From Epiperipatus broadwayi (Eukaryota; Onychophora; Udeonychophora; Euonychophora; Peripatidae), in assembly GCA_028023455.1 (NCBI GenBank), contig JAQFVV010006335.1, positions 1,334,412 to 1,398,411 on the forward strand: DNA of 64,000 bases, in the 5' to 3' direction. Shown piece by piece: positions 1 to 10,514 of the stretch. The stretch's first letter is position 1. Every line of letters begins with the position of its first letter. The notes beneath the pieces were generated by a model. The model searched no databases and had not been told where the DNA came from. It worked only from the letters and a program-made list of their open reading frames with translations. The position numbers were made by a program, and so were the translations under genes.

Positions 1-131
1 GGATGGATGAAATAAGAAAGTCTGCAGGGGTGATGTGGAGAAAAGAAGCTAAAGATCAGAGAAGATGGATTGAACTTGGAAAGACCTTCATCCTGCAGTG
101 AATTGGTAATGGTTGATGATGATGATGATTA
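1..131 (+). mobile_element. 3' tip of a 5'-truncated LINE
   Basis: This is the 3' end of the non-LTR retrotransposon whose longer copy ends at 43558. The two align base for base through the last ~40 codons, including the RWMDEIRK, RRWI and GLGETFILQ-like segments, then both run into a (GATGAT)n tail. The frame holds one extra stop near the end (CAGTGA where the other copy has CAGTGG). The element continues off the left edge, so its true truncation point is unknown. The tail at 111-131 is a short TGA/ATG microsatellite and not poly(A), as in RTE-type and related LINEs. Confidence 0.85.
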
Positions 132-647
132 CAGTAAATTTAGGTGGAGAAATTTTTTGCATGGCTGTGTAGCAACATGTTTTCTCAAGAGTAATTGAAG
201 ACAAAGAGGACTATATTGTTTCAGTAATTTTCAGACATATATGTCAAATTTCTCATTTAAAACATCATATACAAATGCATTACATGTAAACCTATCCATG
301 GAACAAAAAAGTTTTAAAATGTTATTATGACAATTCACAAGACAGATCTTCAAGGAAACTATTTAAATAAAGTTAAAAATAAGTTCCACCTGATATACTA
401 AATATGGGAAGAATTTGTAACATGGAATTATCATACTTATGTTATGGACTTTGTTGTTCTATGAATATATTTATTTTATCAGCTTTACATCTTCTGATAA
501 ACTTTGGTTTAATTACAGGTTTCTTTAAATTTCTAGAATATTTTACAATTATAAGCACATCCGTGCTAATTTGGAAATTGTAAAATTTTAATCAGTGTAT
601 TATTTTGTGACCTGCTAAGGATTATATATATATATATGTATATAAGG
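132..647. other. AT-rich DNA, no gene seen
   Basis: No convincing open frame, RNA gene or repeat family was recognised. A short (TA)n run lies at about 622-645. Confidence 0.5.
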
Positions 648-792
648 CAATAGATGGTGTTATACCAAAAACACCTTCAAGCTTGAAATCATGATATGAA
701 GGTGGAAATTAAGTTAGAGATAGTGAAATACTCGCTCTGACATTTATGTAAACAAATGCTTGAAGGTGTTTTTGGTATAACGCCATCTATTG
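648..792. repeat. Foldback: 35-bp inverted repeat
   Basis: Bases 648-682 and 758-792 are reverse complements over 35 bp with a single mismatch (GGTGTTA versus GGCGTTA). A 75-bp loop separates them. The arms contain TTATACCAAAAACACC. (TA)n runs lie just outside both arms (about 622-645 and 841-856). It has the form of a small foldback or MITE. No target-site duplication could be fixed because of the flanking microsatellites. Confidence 0.75.
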
Positions 793-1232
793 TCATAAAT
801 ACAAGCGTATGCAAGTTTTTAACTTGTGTTTTTTGTTTTTCATATATATATATATATGAATTTTTGATTTTTTTGACAGAAACAGTTATGCATTCAGCCA
901 TCGATTTTTCTTTTTTATAAAATATATTTTTAATGCATCAAATTTATATTAAAAAAATTAATAGCAAAAATTAAGATGTATATTTTTATAATAGTTAATG
1001 ATTACTAATATTAACAATAAATGAAAAAAATCATATGTATATTTTTGGTAATAAAATATTTTATTGATATTGACATTTTTTTTAAAATACATTGAAAAAT
1101 TATAAATCTTTTATATAAAACACCTAAACGTTGGTCCATAATGCTGTCACAAGATATTCAAGTTAAACATTTCTTTGTTAAAGGACATATTTTTCAAGAA
1201 AAAAAAAATATTTGTTTCACCATTAATCAACT

Positions 1233-1545
1233 ATAATGTTTTTATGAAGCATTTCATGCAAAAGAAGTAATTATTTTCTTTCGTAAGCCAGGTATCTTTG
1301 CTAGCAAGTGATCCACGAGCCAAAAACATTCTTAAAGCAATCAATTAAAAAAAACACCATTAAAAAAAAATTGGCCTTTCCATAAGCTTGGTATACTTCT
1401 GGATTCTAAAAGAAATATGGTATTTTACAAAAGACATGGAATAAAACTTTTTGAAGAAAAAAATGCTCATAATAAAAATCAGTCCACAGCTTTTAACTAC
1501 AATACAGACCTAAAAAAAAAAGTATTTAAATCGTGAAGAAAATGT
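1233..1545 (+). repeat. Left copy of a 313-bp direct repeat
   Basis: This segment is repeated almost exactly at 2245-2556. Differences are a few substitutions and run-length changes in A tracts. The two copies directly flank the MITE relic at 1546-2244. No protein similarity was recognised; a 128-codon minus-strand open frame runs through the right copy but looks like chance. Confidence 0.9.
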
Positions 1546-2244
1546 TTCCCCGCCTCTTACGAGGCTCCTCGTCGACATCTGACATCACTCTAACTCAGAC
1601 AGTTTTTATACGAAAATATTCGTTAAACACGTATTGAATTCGTTTTTAAAAGTTCTGTAAGATGGTGCCATCTTCCGATTTATTTTACAAGTAAAAAATA
1701 AAAAAAAAACGCATTTAAACCTAAACAAAGAAGGAACATTATTTGTGATTGGTTCTTAGCATGCTCTCAACCGAAAAAGACATTCTGATTGGCTGGAAAG
1801 AACAAAGAATCTGCCTGATCAAAGAAAATAAAGAAAAACACTGAGATTTTCATTTCGAATACGATTTAAATTATTATAAAATTATATTTATGGAAATTAA
1901 AAATTATTTTCAGAGAGAATAATAAAAAAACAAAATTATTTTCGAAAAATATTGAAGATTTTAGTAAAAATATTGAAGATGTAGTAAAAAGAAATATTTA
2001 CTTTTCTATAACGTAAAAGTCGATCTTTTTGTTTATATTATAGCTTTTATGTTGCCGATATTGAATATTTTAGAATAAATAAATAGCAATTTATTTTTGA
2101 AAGAACTTTCGTTCTCTTCATAACCTGAAAAATTAATAATATACTTTTTACAAACGTATCTGAGTTGAATTTAATATTATAGGCGAATATGTTTTAACAA
2201 TAGGCTTTGTCTTCAGTTTGTGAGTTGGCCAATTAAAAGATTTG
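1546..2244 (+). mobile_element. piggyBac-like MITE relic (copy A)
   Basis: This 699-bp stretch matches 46933-47637 along its length. Shared landmarks are CTACGAGG/TTACGAGG followed by CTCCTCGT near the left end, GTTCTGTAAGATGGTGCC in the middle, and GTTGGCCAATTAAAAG at the right end. It lacks the outermost left bases and about 37 bp of the right end, including both TTAA motifs and the terminal inverted repeats seen in copy B. No coding capacity is visible. It is bounded by the 313-bp direct repeats. Confidence 0.8.
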
Positions 2245-2556
2245 ATAATGTTTTTATGAAGCATTTCATGCAAAAGAAGTAATTATTTTCTTTCGTAAGC
2301 CAGGTATCTTTGCTAGCAAGTGATCCACAAGCCAAAAACATTCTTAAAGCAATCAATTAAAAAAAACACCATTAAAAAAAATTGACCTTTCCATAAGCTT
2401 GGTATACTTCTGGATTCTAAAAGAAATATGGTATTTTACAAAAGACATGGAATAAAACTTTTTGAAGAAAAAAATGCTCATAATAAAAATCAGTCCACAG
2501 CTTTTAACTACAATACAGACCTGAACAAAAAAGGATTTAAATCGTGAAGAAAATGT
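2245..2556 (+). repeat. Right copy of the 313-bp direct repeat
   Basis: Partner of 1233-1545; see that entry. The match starts at ATAATGTTTTTATGAAGC and ends at GAAGAAAATGT in both copies. Confidence 0.9.
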
Positions 2557-2705
2557 GATTACAATATATAAATTCAACTTTGAAATATGATATTTAGTAA
2601 AAGGAAAAACAGTATATGTTGTAGTACCATATTTACATTTAGTTTCAGTTAGCTTATTGTTGAAATTATGTAGTTTAGTATTAAACATGGCAAAACTCTT
2701 TAAAC

Positions 2706-2910
2706 AGTAGTGCCACCTTGTAGCAACCAGAGCAATCAATGGATTCCAGAAGGCTTGTGCATAAAATCCTTATCTAATGTCTACTCATCCAATTTCCCCA
2801 GACTAGTTTCTGGCTTGTGGCATAGTTTGGTATTGTTAAAATAAAAAAAAACTCTGTCCATACAGTAGTGCCACTCAAAACCAGACAGAGTAATCAATGG
2901 ATAACAACAG
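2706..2910 (+). repeat. Diverged ~48-bp direct repeats
   Basis: Bases 2706-2755 and 2863-2910 share CAGTAGTGCCAC, then a short variable part, then AGAG(C/T)AATCAATGGAT. The spacing is about 157 bp. The origin is unknown. Confidence 0.6.
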
Positions 2911-3083
2911 TCATGAGCAAGCATGGGAGATAGTGATCATGTAATGTTTAAAGGTTTAATAGTTTGATATTGCATAGTTTGCAGTTCCACAGTAATATCA
3001 TTCATGATTGAAATTTATCAAAGCAATACATTAAAAAAACTATTACAAAATAATTGTATTTTATGGGTTGGGTCCATTTGTGG

Positions 3084-3421
<338 letters not shown>

Positions 3422-3457
3422 AATTGATAAACCTTTGGATTTGCTTGACCTTTCAAT

Positions 3458-4633
3458 TTGGAGAAAGGAATAAAGTTTGTTGGAGGTCCAATTAAAAACT
3501 ATAAAATGGAGGTTATTGCAGCAAAAGAAAGTGCTTATGAGATGCATCCTGCTCAAGATGAGGTGATTTCTAAAATATCTTCATTGAATATTTCTAATGT
3601 AAAATGTTATGATCTGTGGTATAAACAAATTAATTTAATAAGAAGATATTTATCAGATAATAATGTTACATGTATTAAAGAAGATAAAGGTGGAATATTA
3701 TATTTGATGTTTAAAAGTTTATATAGAGAAAAGGTTCATCAGCAAATTCAAAAATTAAAATTTAAATTGATAAATGCTTATTCTGTTGATACAGTGAGAT
3801 TGAAATTTATTAATACTATACTTAAGCCATATTTAAAGAAAGTGTTTGATAGAAAGTTATATCTATCTCTTCATCCATCGGCTGCAATTATGCCAATGAT
3901 TTTTGGAAATTTAAGAGTGCATAAAAAAGGATTACCTATTAGACTGATGTATTTTGGAGGATGTATGTATTATCATGCAGAAGTTTTTGTGGGAAAATTT
4001 TTGCAAGATGAATTGGGTTTTGGTGATTATACAATTGGATCTTCATTTGATTTAGTTAAAAAATGATAATATTGTTTTGGATAATAATGATAAATTATTT
4101 ACATTAGATGTTGCAGAGTTATATAGTTTAAGAAAAAGAAAGGGGTCTAATAACATTATTGATCAAGTTTTATATGAAAAAGGAGTGTGCAAGTTTTATC
4201 GTATGTTTGTAAAGGATTTGTTATTATTTATTAATCAGAATTTGATAGCTACATTTGAGGATCAGTTGTATATGATGAATGAAGGTTGGCCTATGGGTTT
4301 GCCTATTTCAGCAATTATATGTAGTTATGTGTTGTCATATTATGAAGAGATGATTTTAAAAGAATATTTTATGACCAGTGTTAAAAGTTATTTTATGTAT
4401 GTAGATGATGCACTTATTGTAGGATCAAATATGATAGTGCAAAAACTGTTTATTAAATTAAATGATATTGCTGGGTAAACATGGACTATTACTTCTGAAG
4501 ATACTGAGAGAAGTGTAAAATATCTTGATTTGATTTTATGGAGAGAAGGTAATAAAATTAATAATAAAATGATGTTGAAACCATTATCAATTAGAGGAAT
4601 TGTTCTTCCAAATTCAAATGTTCCACTTACCTA
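3458..4633 (+). pseudogene. PLE reverse transcriptase (broken)
   Basis: The reverse transcriptase domain that would copy element RNA at a nicked target. The first frame (3458-4066) holds the finger region with RVHKKGLPIRLM, the PLE form of the K-H-K...P-RP motif. A frameshift leads to 4077-4478, with LFTLDVAELYS (motif A, catalytic Asp), GWPMGLPISAII (motif B) and YFMYVDDALIV (motif C, the YVDD catalytic pair). An in-frame TAA follows. The same frame continues as VKYLDLILW, the PLE form of the thumb FLDL motif. All catalytic aspartates survive although the frame is broken, which suggests fairly recent death. Confidence 0.9.
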
Positions 4634-5056
4634 AAATTGGCTGGTTTTAGAACATTTCTTTTTAGAAATGATGTTTTATGTAAATTTCAGAGTGATAAAA
4701 TGATTAATATTGAAAGATATGTGAATGATTGACTGGGTGTGGGATATAGTAGGGCAAATATTTTATGTGCACTATATAGGTATAGAAATAGATGGAGAAG
4801 AGATTATATGGAAAAGAAAAGGTGTATAGCATTGCCTTATGTAAAGTATATTGTTTGTAATAAGATTACATCATTGGTATCTGCTGATTTTAATGTTGCA
4901 TTTAAAGTGCGTGCAAATACTTGGAGATTGGTTATTAATGGTGAAGATTCTATTGATAAAAGCAACAAATGTAATATATATAAAGTGGTATGTCACTGTG
5001 GATATAGTTACATCGGGGAGACCAAATGTACATTGAAAAAGAGGATTAGGGAGCAT
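4634..5056 (+). pseudogene. PLE linker and GIY-YIG endonuclease (truncated)
   Basis: After another frameshift the sequence encodes AGFRTFLFRNDVLC and a TGA-interrupted YVND-LGVGY segment. An alpha-helical linker follows, then the start of the GIY-YIG nuclease: NIYKVVCHCG, then YSYIGET and LKKRIREH. This domain makes the target nick in Penelope-like elements. The typical PLE cysteines (C-x-C) precede YIGET. The domain ends at 5056, where a perfect hairpin of TA repeats begins, so the catalytic C-terminal half is missing. Confidence 0.85.
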
Positions 5057-5058
5057 GA

Positions 5059-5092
<34 letters not shown>

Positions 5093-5097
5093 TCATG

Positions 5098-5099
<2 letters not shown>
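5052..5099. repeat. Perfect 48-nt palindrome at PLE edge
   Basis: AGCATGAATTTATA...TATAAATTCATGCT is an exact palindrome. The left 11 bases belong to the PLE coding end (GAGCATGAATT) and the right 11 are their reverse complement, with (TA)n between. Confidence 0.9.

Positions 5100-5137
<38 letters not shown>
5100..5137. repeat. (TA)n microsatellite
   Basis: Uninterrupted TA repeat between the truncated PLE on the left and the 3' end of the next PLE on the right. Confidence 0.95.
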
Positions 5138-5140
<3 letters not shown>

Positions 5141-5230
5141 ATAATAAAGTTTGATATCTGTATTCGTTTCACAATATATGTAATATACAAATCAATATAT
5201 ATAACAAAATACAGTACAATTTATATAAAT

Positions 5231-5287
5231 TATATTCTTTTAGAAGTACTTTCGACTATACACTTTGTAGTCTTTATCAACTATATA
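5231..5287 (-). ncRNA. Hammerhead-like motif in PLE 3' region
   Basis: Minus-strand mirror of 6672-6728 in the other arm; see that entry for the fold. Stem II GACTA/TAGTC, the GAAA box and the AGTACT stem III are all unchanged in this arm. Confidence 0.5.
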
Positions 5288-5352
5288 ACGTTGAATAATC
5301 AAAACGAGACAACCCTTAACAATACCCATAGTTCAATTCAGATTTCCCACAA

Positions 5353-6003
5353 TTATGTTATCTTAACATTTGATGACTGGCGATTCATTAACATTTGACG
5401 ATTTCTTGAAATCAACATAGCCTCTTTTATTTTACGTTTATTATGACAACGTTCACATTGAATAATTTTCATATTTTTATAATCAAATTTAAATCCATAT
5501 TGACAAGATTTATTATGATCAAATATAACAGATGATGAAGGTTTATTTACATCTGTTCCATATTGATTCTCTTTTTGAATTCTATTATATAAAAGCATAT
5601 GTTCTTTTATTCTCTTCTCAAATGTACACTTAGATTCACCAATGTATTGTATGCTGCATCCACATATCAATCTATATATAATAGAATTTTGATTAAACTT
5701 TGAATTTTGAATTTTAGAATTATTAAGCAATCTATTTATGTTATTTGTAGAGAAAAAAGCAATATGACACAAACCATTATAAATTTTTCTAATAAACTTG
5801 ACCTGCTCATCTGATATAAATGGCATTAAAATCCATTTCATGTTGATATTTTTATTTTTAATTTTATTATAGTGTTGATTTCTTTTAAATCCTTTAATAA
5901 TATTAGCAATTGCATTTTTATAATAACCAATTTTCAACAAGTCATTAACAAATAAATGTACATTTTTAATTTTATTTCTAGTGATAAAATTAAAAATGTA
6001 CAT
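5353..6003 (-). pseudogene. PLE C-terminal half with GIY-YIG (left arm)
   Basis: A 216-codon open frame encoding the C-terminal half of a Penelope-like protein. It runs LFVNDLLKIGYY, a basic linker, MPFISDEQ, then IIYRLICGC and QYIGESKC (GIY-YIG core), EKRIKEH, SVIFDHN and the Cys/His-containing ERCHNKRKIKEA tail. The DHN and helix Arg residues expected of the nuclease are present. A TAA replaces the GAA of the final ELWEI segment, cutting five residues. RT is absent. The ATG at 6003 lies in the opposite arm, so the first residues come from antisense of the partner copy and the natural start is gone. Confidence 0.85.
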
Positions 6004-6621
6004 TTATTTGTTAATGACTTGTTGAAAATTGGTTATTATAAAAATGCAATTGCTAATATTATTAAAGGATTTAAAAGAAATCAACACTATAATAAAATTA
6101 AAAATAAAAATATCAAAATGAAATGGATTTCAATGCCATTTATATCAGATGAGCAGGTCAAGTTTATTAGGAAAATTTATAATGGTTTGTGTCATATTGC
6201 TTTTTTTTCTACAAATAACATAAATAGATTGCTTAATAATTCTAAAATTCAAAATTCAAAGTTTAATCAAAATTCTATTATATATAGATTGATATGTGGA
6301 TGCGGCGTACAATACATTGGTGAATCTAAGTGTACATTTGAGAAGAGAATAAAAGAATATATGCTTTTATATAATAGAATTCAAAAAGAGAATCAATATG
6401 GAACAGATGTAAATAAACCTTCATCATCTGTTATATTTGATCATAATAAATCTTGTCAATATAGATTTAAATTTGATTATAAAAATATGAAAATTATTCA
6501 AATTGAACATTGTCATAATAAACGTAAAATAAAAGAGGCTATGTTGATTCCAAGAAATCGTCAAATGTTAATGAATCGCCAGTCATCAAATGTTAAGATA
6601 ACAGAATTGTGGGAAATCTGA
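5956..6621 (+). pseudogene. PLE C-terminal half with GIY-YIG (right arm)
   Basis: A 221-codon open frame nearly identical to its minus-strand partner at 5353-6003, and with the native end NVKITELWEI. It has the GIY-YIG core (IIYRLICGC, QYIGESKC, EKRIKEY), FDHN and HCHNKRKIKEA. One change, KEH to KEY, touches a usually conserved position. The RT domain is missing, so this is a 5'-truncated insertion and cannot move by itself. The apparent start at 5956 lies in the partner arm. The frame stays fully open despite the AT richness, which points to a recent insertion. Confidence 0.85.
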
Positions 6622-6671
6622 ATTGAACTATGGGTATTGTTAACGGTTGTCTCGTTTTGATTATTCAATGT

Positions 6672-6728
6672 TATATAGTTGATAAAGACTACAAAGTGTA
6701 TAGTCGAAAGTACTTCTAAAAGAATATA
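6672..6728 (+). ncRNA. Hammerhead-like motif in PLE 3' region
   Basis: About 50 bp after the PLE stop codon the sequence fits a small hammerhead fold. Stem I is TATATAG with CTA...TATA, including an internal loop. The core strand is TTGATAA (6679-6685). Stem II is GACTA (6687-6691) with TAGTC (6701-6705) around a 9-nt loop, followed by GAAA (6706-6709). A tiny stem III is AGTACT (6709-6714), and the predicted cleavage base is T6715. Hammerheads are known in Penelope-like elements. Departures from consensus are U3 for C3, A8 for G8, and an extra A before stem II. Whether it cleaves cannot be told from sequence. Confidence 0.5.
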
Positions 6729-6777
6729 ATTTATATAAATTGTACTGTATTTTGTTATATATATTGATTTGTATATT

Positions 6778-6780
<3 letters not shown>

Positions 6781-6806
<26 letters not shown>
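6781..6806. repeat. (TA)n microsatellite
   Basis: Flanks the outer end of the right PLE arm, mirroring the TA tract at 5100-5137. Confidence 0.95.
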
Positions 6807-6811
<5 letters not shown>

Positions 6812-7534
6812 AAAGTCTATTAAATTAATAGGTGAAGTGCCCTCTAGGTATTATGCACACTAACCATTATACATACATAATGAGTTATTAATTAATATAG
6901 CATCATGCTTTAATCTGAACAATCATTAAGGAGCACTTCACAACACTTACACTGTATAGATTTAAACTCTTTAAGTAATTCACAAATGTCAATCATTATA
7001 ATATTGTAAATGGAATTAAAAGCGATTAATTAATATCTTCACACTCTCATTTCCAAACCCTTAAAATTTGCCTTTACATACATGTTTAGGTTTAAAGGAT
7101 AGGATAAATTCACCCTACCTTTTGAAAAGATTTTATCTTGTGTTTGGAAAGGAGAGTATTTCTTAAATTATTTAAATATGTACAGTGTATGTGTAGTGGA
7201 GTGATCTCTAAGAACTATTATAATAAAAAATGAGTCATATTTATTGCCTTATACAGAGTTTTTAGAAATCACAATAGCCAGAGAGGAATTTCAAATCAGC
7301 TTGTATATTTTTTCAATCTAAATTAATTTTGGAAAGAAGTAATATGTAGTTGTTTTTTTAAAGTAGTGATATTGAATCATTTCTAAAAGTGTAAATTACA
7401 ATGAGAAATGGACAGTTTTCTTAACATGGCCACTCGAGGGCAGTTTAATTTTAATTTAATAGATTAATAATTATCACATGACTTTACATGTCTTCAATAT
7501 TAAAGTATTATTCATCATTATATAAAAAATGGGG
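6807..7534. other. AT-rich DNA, no gene seen
   Basis: No open frame or known repeat recognised. Confidence 0.45.
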
Positions 7535-7740
7535 ATATTTCAGCTTCTGTCTTCTTTGATCATAATAGAATTTGTAATTATAGATTTAATTTTGATTTTA
7601 ATAATATTAAAATTATGAGGATTGAAAAAAGCCATAGTAAACATATAATTCGGAAAGCTTTATTGATTAATAAATATAAACAACATTTGATTAATAGACA
7701 AGCAGCAAATGTTAAGATTAGTGAATTGTGGAAATTATAA
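7535..7740 (+). pseudogene. PLE C-terminal relic
   Basis: The plus strand encodes a frame with no stop before its natural TAA at 7738-7740. It aligns with the last ~65 residues of the PLE family at 5.9-6.6 kb: SVFFDHNRICNYRFNFDF, KSHSKHIIRKALLINKY, then NRQAANVKISELWKL at the end. The residues are clearly diverged from that family, so this is a third group or an older copy. The GIY-YIG core and everything upstream are missing. The downstream 190 bp resemble the same family's 3' region. Confidence 0.8.
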
Positions 7741-7805
7741 AATTGATGAGTTGTGGAGAAAATGTTTATATGACATATTATTATAACATGATTTTTTGAA
7801 TTTTG

Positions 7806-7850
7806 AATAGTTGACAATGACTACTGAGCTAGTTGAAAGTATTTCTGAAT
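7806..7850 (+). ncRNA. Hammerhead-like motif in PLE 3' region
   Basis: Diverged version of the motif at 6672-6728. The core strand is TTGACAA (7811-7817), stem II GACTA/TAGTT with a G-U closing pair and a different loop, GAAA at 7835-7838, stem III AGTATT, and stem I TAG/CTG. The loop has changed while the stem is kept, which supports a structural constraint. Confidence 0.45.
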
Positions 7851-7964
7851 AAAGTATATTTAAAATATTTATTTACTGTATTTTGGATTGATATTGTGTG
7901 AAGTAATTATATTTTTATAATAACTTTTAAAATGGATATTTTTTAATATTATATATATTATAAT

Positions 7965-8768
7965 GGGATGGGGTGGGTAAATAAAATAAGAAGTGGAAGG
8001 GAATGAAAATGAATCTGGGTTGATGGAATATCATCATCACTCCCAGTCCATTTGTAGTGAAATATGAATAAATTTACAAAAGTATGATATTTAAGGATGA
8101 TATATTTAAGAGAAACATGATATTAGAGAATCTCTGTGAACATTGAGAGATCATCCAGTAACTAAATTTCACCAGCACTATAATTTAAGGAATAAATACA
8201 AGTAAATACTTGAGAGAAATAACCATCCATCATCATCATTGATGGGAATAAACAAATTAGTACAATACATCAGAATAAAATCAACAGACCATCGTGTGTC
8301 TGGATTAGCACAATAAAAAATATAAATCAACAGTCAACCTTGTGACTGGATTGGAAAATGGGTCTTCTGTAGACCAGGCTAACTTCTGAGCATTTGCCAG
8401 CTTGGCGATTATTTAAACATAACTTCGATGCACCAGCTTAGTGCCCATCCATTAAAATACACAATAATCAGAAAATCTAAATAATAATGCTGGGACATCA
8501 AAACATGCTCATCATCATCAATGCTCAGGCCATTTGTACTGGCCAACTATAAACTTAAATTTCTAATAAGACTAAAGTAAAATAAAAAAAAATAATAGTG
8601 CATGGGCTTTAAAGAGTATCCTCTTTTACGCCAACCAGGATGATGATTGATCATCTCTGGATGCCCCAAAGCACTAAATATGCATCCCCTTTTATCTATG
8701 TCCGAAATCTAGCTCAGAGAACACAAGATCGATTACTGTATGTGACCAAGAGATGATGGAATACAATT
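7965..8768 (-). repeat. Dispersed ~800-bp repeat, copy 1
   Basis: Read on the minus strand this matches 47808-48632 over its whole length with many substitutions and indels. Shared landmarks are GTTCTCTGAG, GGGCATCCAG, ATCCTGGTTGGC, GGCCTGGTCTACAG, and the end CCATCCCATTATAATA. It contains several (ATG/CAT)n patches. No open frame was recognised and it is not one of the PLEs or LINEs here. It is probably a non-autonomous element. Confidence 0.75.
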
Positions 8769-8829
8769 TTAACAATGAAATACAAGTTTATTGATAACAA
8801 AAAAAAAATAAATGATTAAGGTCTTATAA

Positions 8830-8875
8830 GGGTTCTGATTTTGAAAAGTATAGGGTTCTGATTTTGAAAAGTATA
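8830..8875 (+). repeat. Two tandem 23-bp units
   Basis: GGGTTCTGATTTTGAAAAGTATA is present twice, head to tail, with no change. Confidence 0.95.
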
Positions 8876-8879
8876 GATT

Positions 8880-9420
8880 GAGTTTAATGATTAATAAATT
8901 AGGTTTATTCAAAACCCATTCAGCACACAGGTGTGTGGCTTGATACAAAAGAAACATGTTTGAATTAAGATATAATTTAGAAAAATGATCAAAATTTTAC
9001 ACATAAGTGTCTATCTGACACGCATTGTTATTTACAATACAATGGACATATATACACACAAGTGCATGAATTTTCTCATTTTGATTATAATACAAAATTT
9101 CAAATGATCCCATTGAAATGTAAATAATTACTATTCAACATTTAAATTGTTACATTGATTTAGATATATGCGTGGGCAAACGTGTGATTTATAATATGCA
9201 ATTAATATTTTAAAAAAAATGAATTGACATTTAATCAAAAAAAATATTAAAATTTTACATATATGAGTGTGCGTGTATATATGCACACTGACTTTTATCT
9301 ATTTCAACTCATTACAATAATATTATATTTTTTCATAATTAATTCATTTGGAAAACACATAAATTTCACACTTATATATGTAAACATTACAAGCATAAAG
9401 CTAAACTAGTCAATATAAAA
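8880..9420. other. AT-rich DNA, no gene seen
   Basis: Nothing recognised apart from short TATATG/CACACA runs. Confidence 0.4.
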
Positions 9421-9475
9421 TCAAAACTACCCCAAATCTAAAATTAAACTAGACCAGCATAAAAATAATATTAAA

Positions 9476-9519
9476 ACACAACCTAAGGTTTCACTGCTAC
9501 AAGCAGACTTCTCAAGTGT
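9476..9519 (-). ncRNA. Hammerhead-like motif, second PLE family
   Basis: Exact reverse complement of 10515-10558; see that entry. Confidence 0.5.
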
Positions 9520-9555
9520 AAAGAACTACAAAAAAACCACACATTATATATACTA

Positions 9556-9981
9556 TTAAAAACTGCCCACAAATCCATTCACTTCCCATCCACCCTTAAT
9601 ATTAAAAGAACTCTTAAATAAGTTAATTGCTTCAGAATAATAAATTTTCAATAATAAAGACTCTTTAATTCTTCTTTTGATTTCATTTCTCTCAAAGAAG
9701 ACAACCTTAGCTTCATCAAAATCAATAGTGTGGCCTGTATCTTTTTCATGGACATACAAAGCAGAACTAAGATATCTATTTTTAACTCTACTTTTATGAA
9801 CCTTTATTCTTTCATTTAAACTCAAACTACTCTGACCTATGTAAACCTTCTTACAAAATAAACAAGGAATAAAATATACCACACCAGGAATAGTCTTTCT
9901 ATCAAAAACTTCTTTTGTATTATTTAATAAATTATTCAATGTAACACCCCTTTTCCAAGCAATTTTCTTATTTCCAAACAA
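9556..9981 (-). pseudogene. PLE GIY-YIG domain (left arm)
   Basis: A 141-codon open frame covering the endonuclease end of a Penelope-like protein: KLFGNKKIAWKRG, then GVVYFIPCLFC and KVYIGQSS (GIY-YIG core), NERIKVHKSR, HEKDTGHTIDF and FFERNEIKRRIKESLLL. The F-C-K pair of cysteines before YIGQ, the helix Arg and the catalytic-region Glu are present. Reading past the listed ATG, the frame continues a further 15 or so residues upstream into the centre (KKIKSYKLFG) before a stop, so this arm is slightly longer than its partner. It belongs to a family distinct from the 5-6 kb one. Confidence 0.85.
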
Positions 9982-10030
9982 TTTATATGATTTTATTTTT
10001 TTGCCATTTAAATTGTCTTCTTAAAAAATT

Positions 10031-10474
10031 GTGTGTAGAAATAGTAAATTGTTTGGAAATAAGAAAATTGCTTGGAAAAGGGGTGTTACATTGAATAATT
10101 TATTAAATAATACAAAAGAAGTTTTTGATAGAAAGACTATTCCTGGTGTGGTATATTTTATTCCTTGTTTATTTTGTAAGAAGGTTTACATAGGTCAGAG
10201 TAGTTTGAGTTTAAATGAAAGAATAAAGGTTCATAAAAGTAGAGTTAAAAATAGATATCTTAGTTCTGCTTTGTATGTCCATGAAAAAGATACAGGCCAC
10301 ACTATTGATTTTGATGAAGCTAAGGTTGTCTTCTTTGAGAGAAATGAAATCAAAAGAAAAATTAAAGAGTCTTTATTATTGAAATTTTATTATTCTGAAG
10401 CAATTAACTTATTTAAGAGTTCTTTTAATATTAAGGGTGGATGGGAAGTGAATGGATTTGTGGGTAGTTTTTAA
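10031..10474 (+). pseudogene. PLE GIY-YIG domain (right arm)
   Basis: A 147-codon open frame identical to the left arm from LFGNKKIAW onward, except Arg/Lys and Ile/Phe near RKIKESLLLKFYY. It has the full GIY-YIG core and the native C-terminus GWEVNGFVGSF. The first residues (MCRNSK) come from the palindrome centre, so they are not the natural start. No RT is attached. The open, nearly unmutated frame suggests a young insertion. Confidence 0.85.
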
Positions 10475-10514
10475 TAGTATATATAATGTGTGTGTTTTTT
10501 TTTTGTAGTTCTTT

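Larger units (their letters stand above)
5176..6783. repeat. 800-bp-arm palindrome of two PLE 3' halves
   Basis: Left arm 5176-5975 is the reverse complement of right arm 5984-6783, with an 8-bp centre (5976-5983). Every paired position tested sums to 11959, from the centre out to 5179/6780, so no net insertion or deletion separates the arms. There are only scattered substitutions. Each arm is a 5'-truncated copy of the same Penelope-like family, joined head to head with coding 3' ends pointing outward. (TA)n tracts flank both outer ends. The left arm also carries further 3' sequence (5141-5175, TTTGATATCTGTATTCG) that the right arm lacks. Confidence 0.95.
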
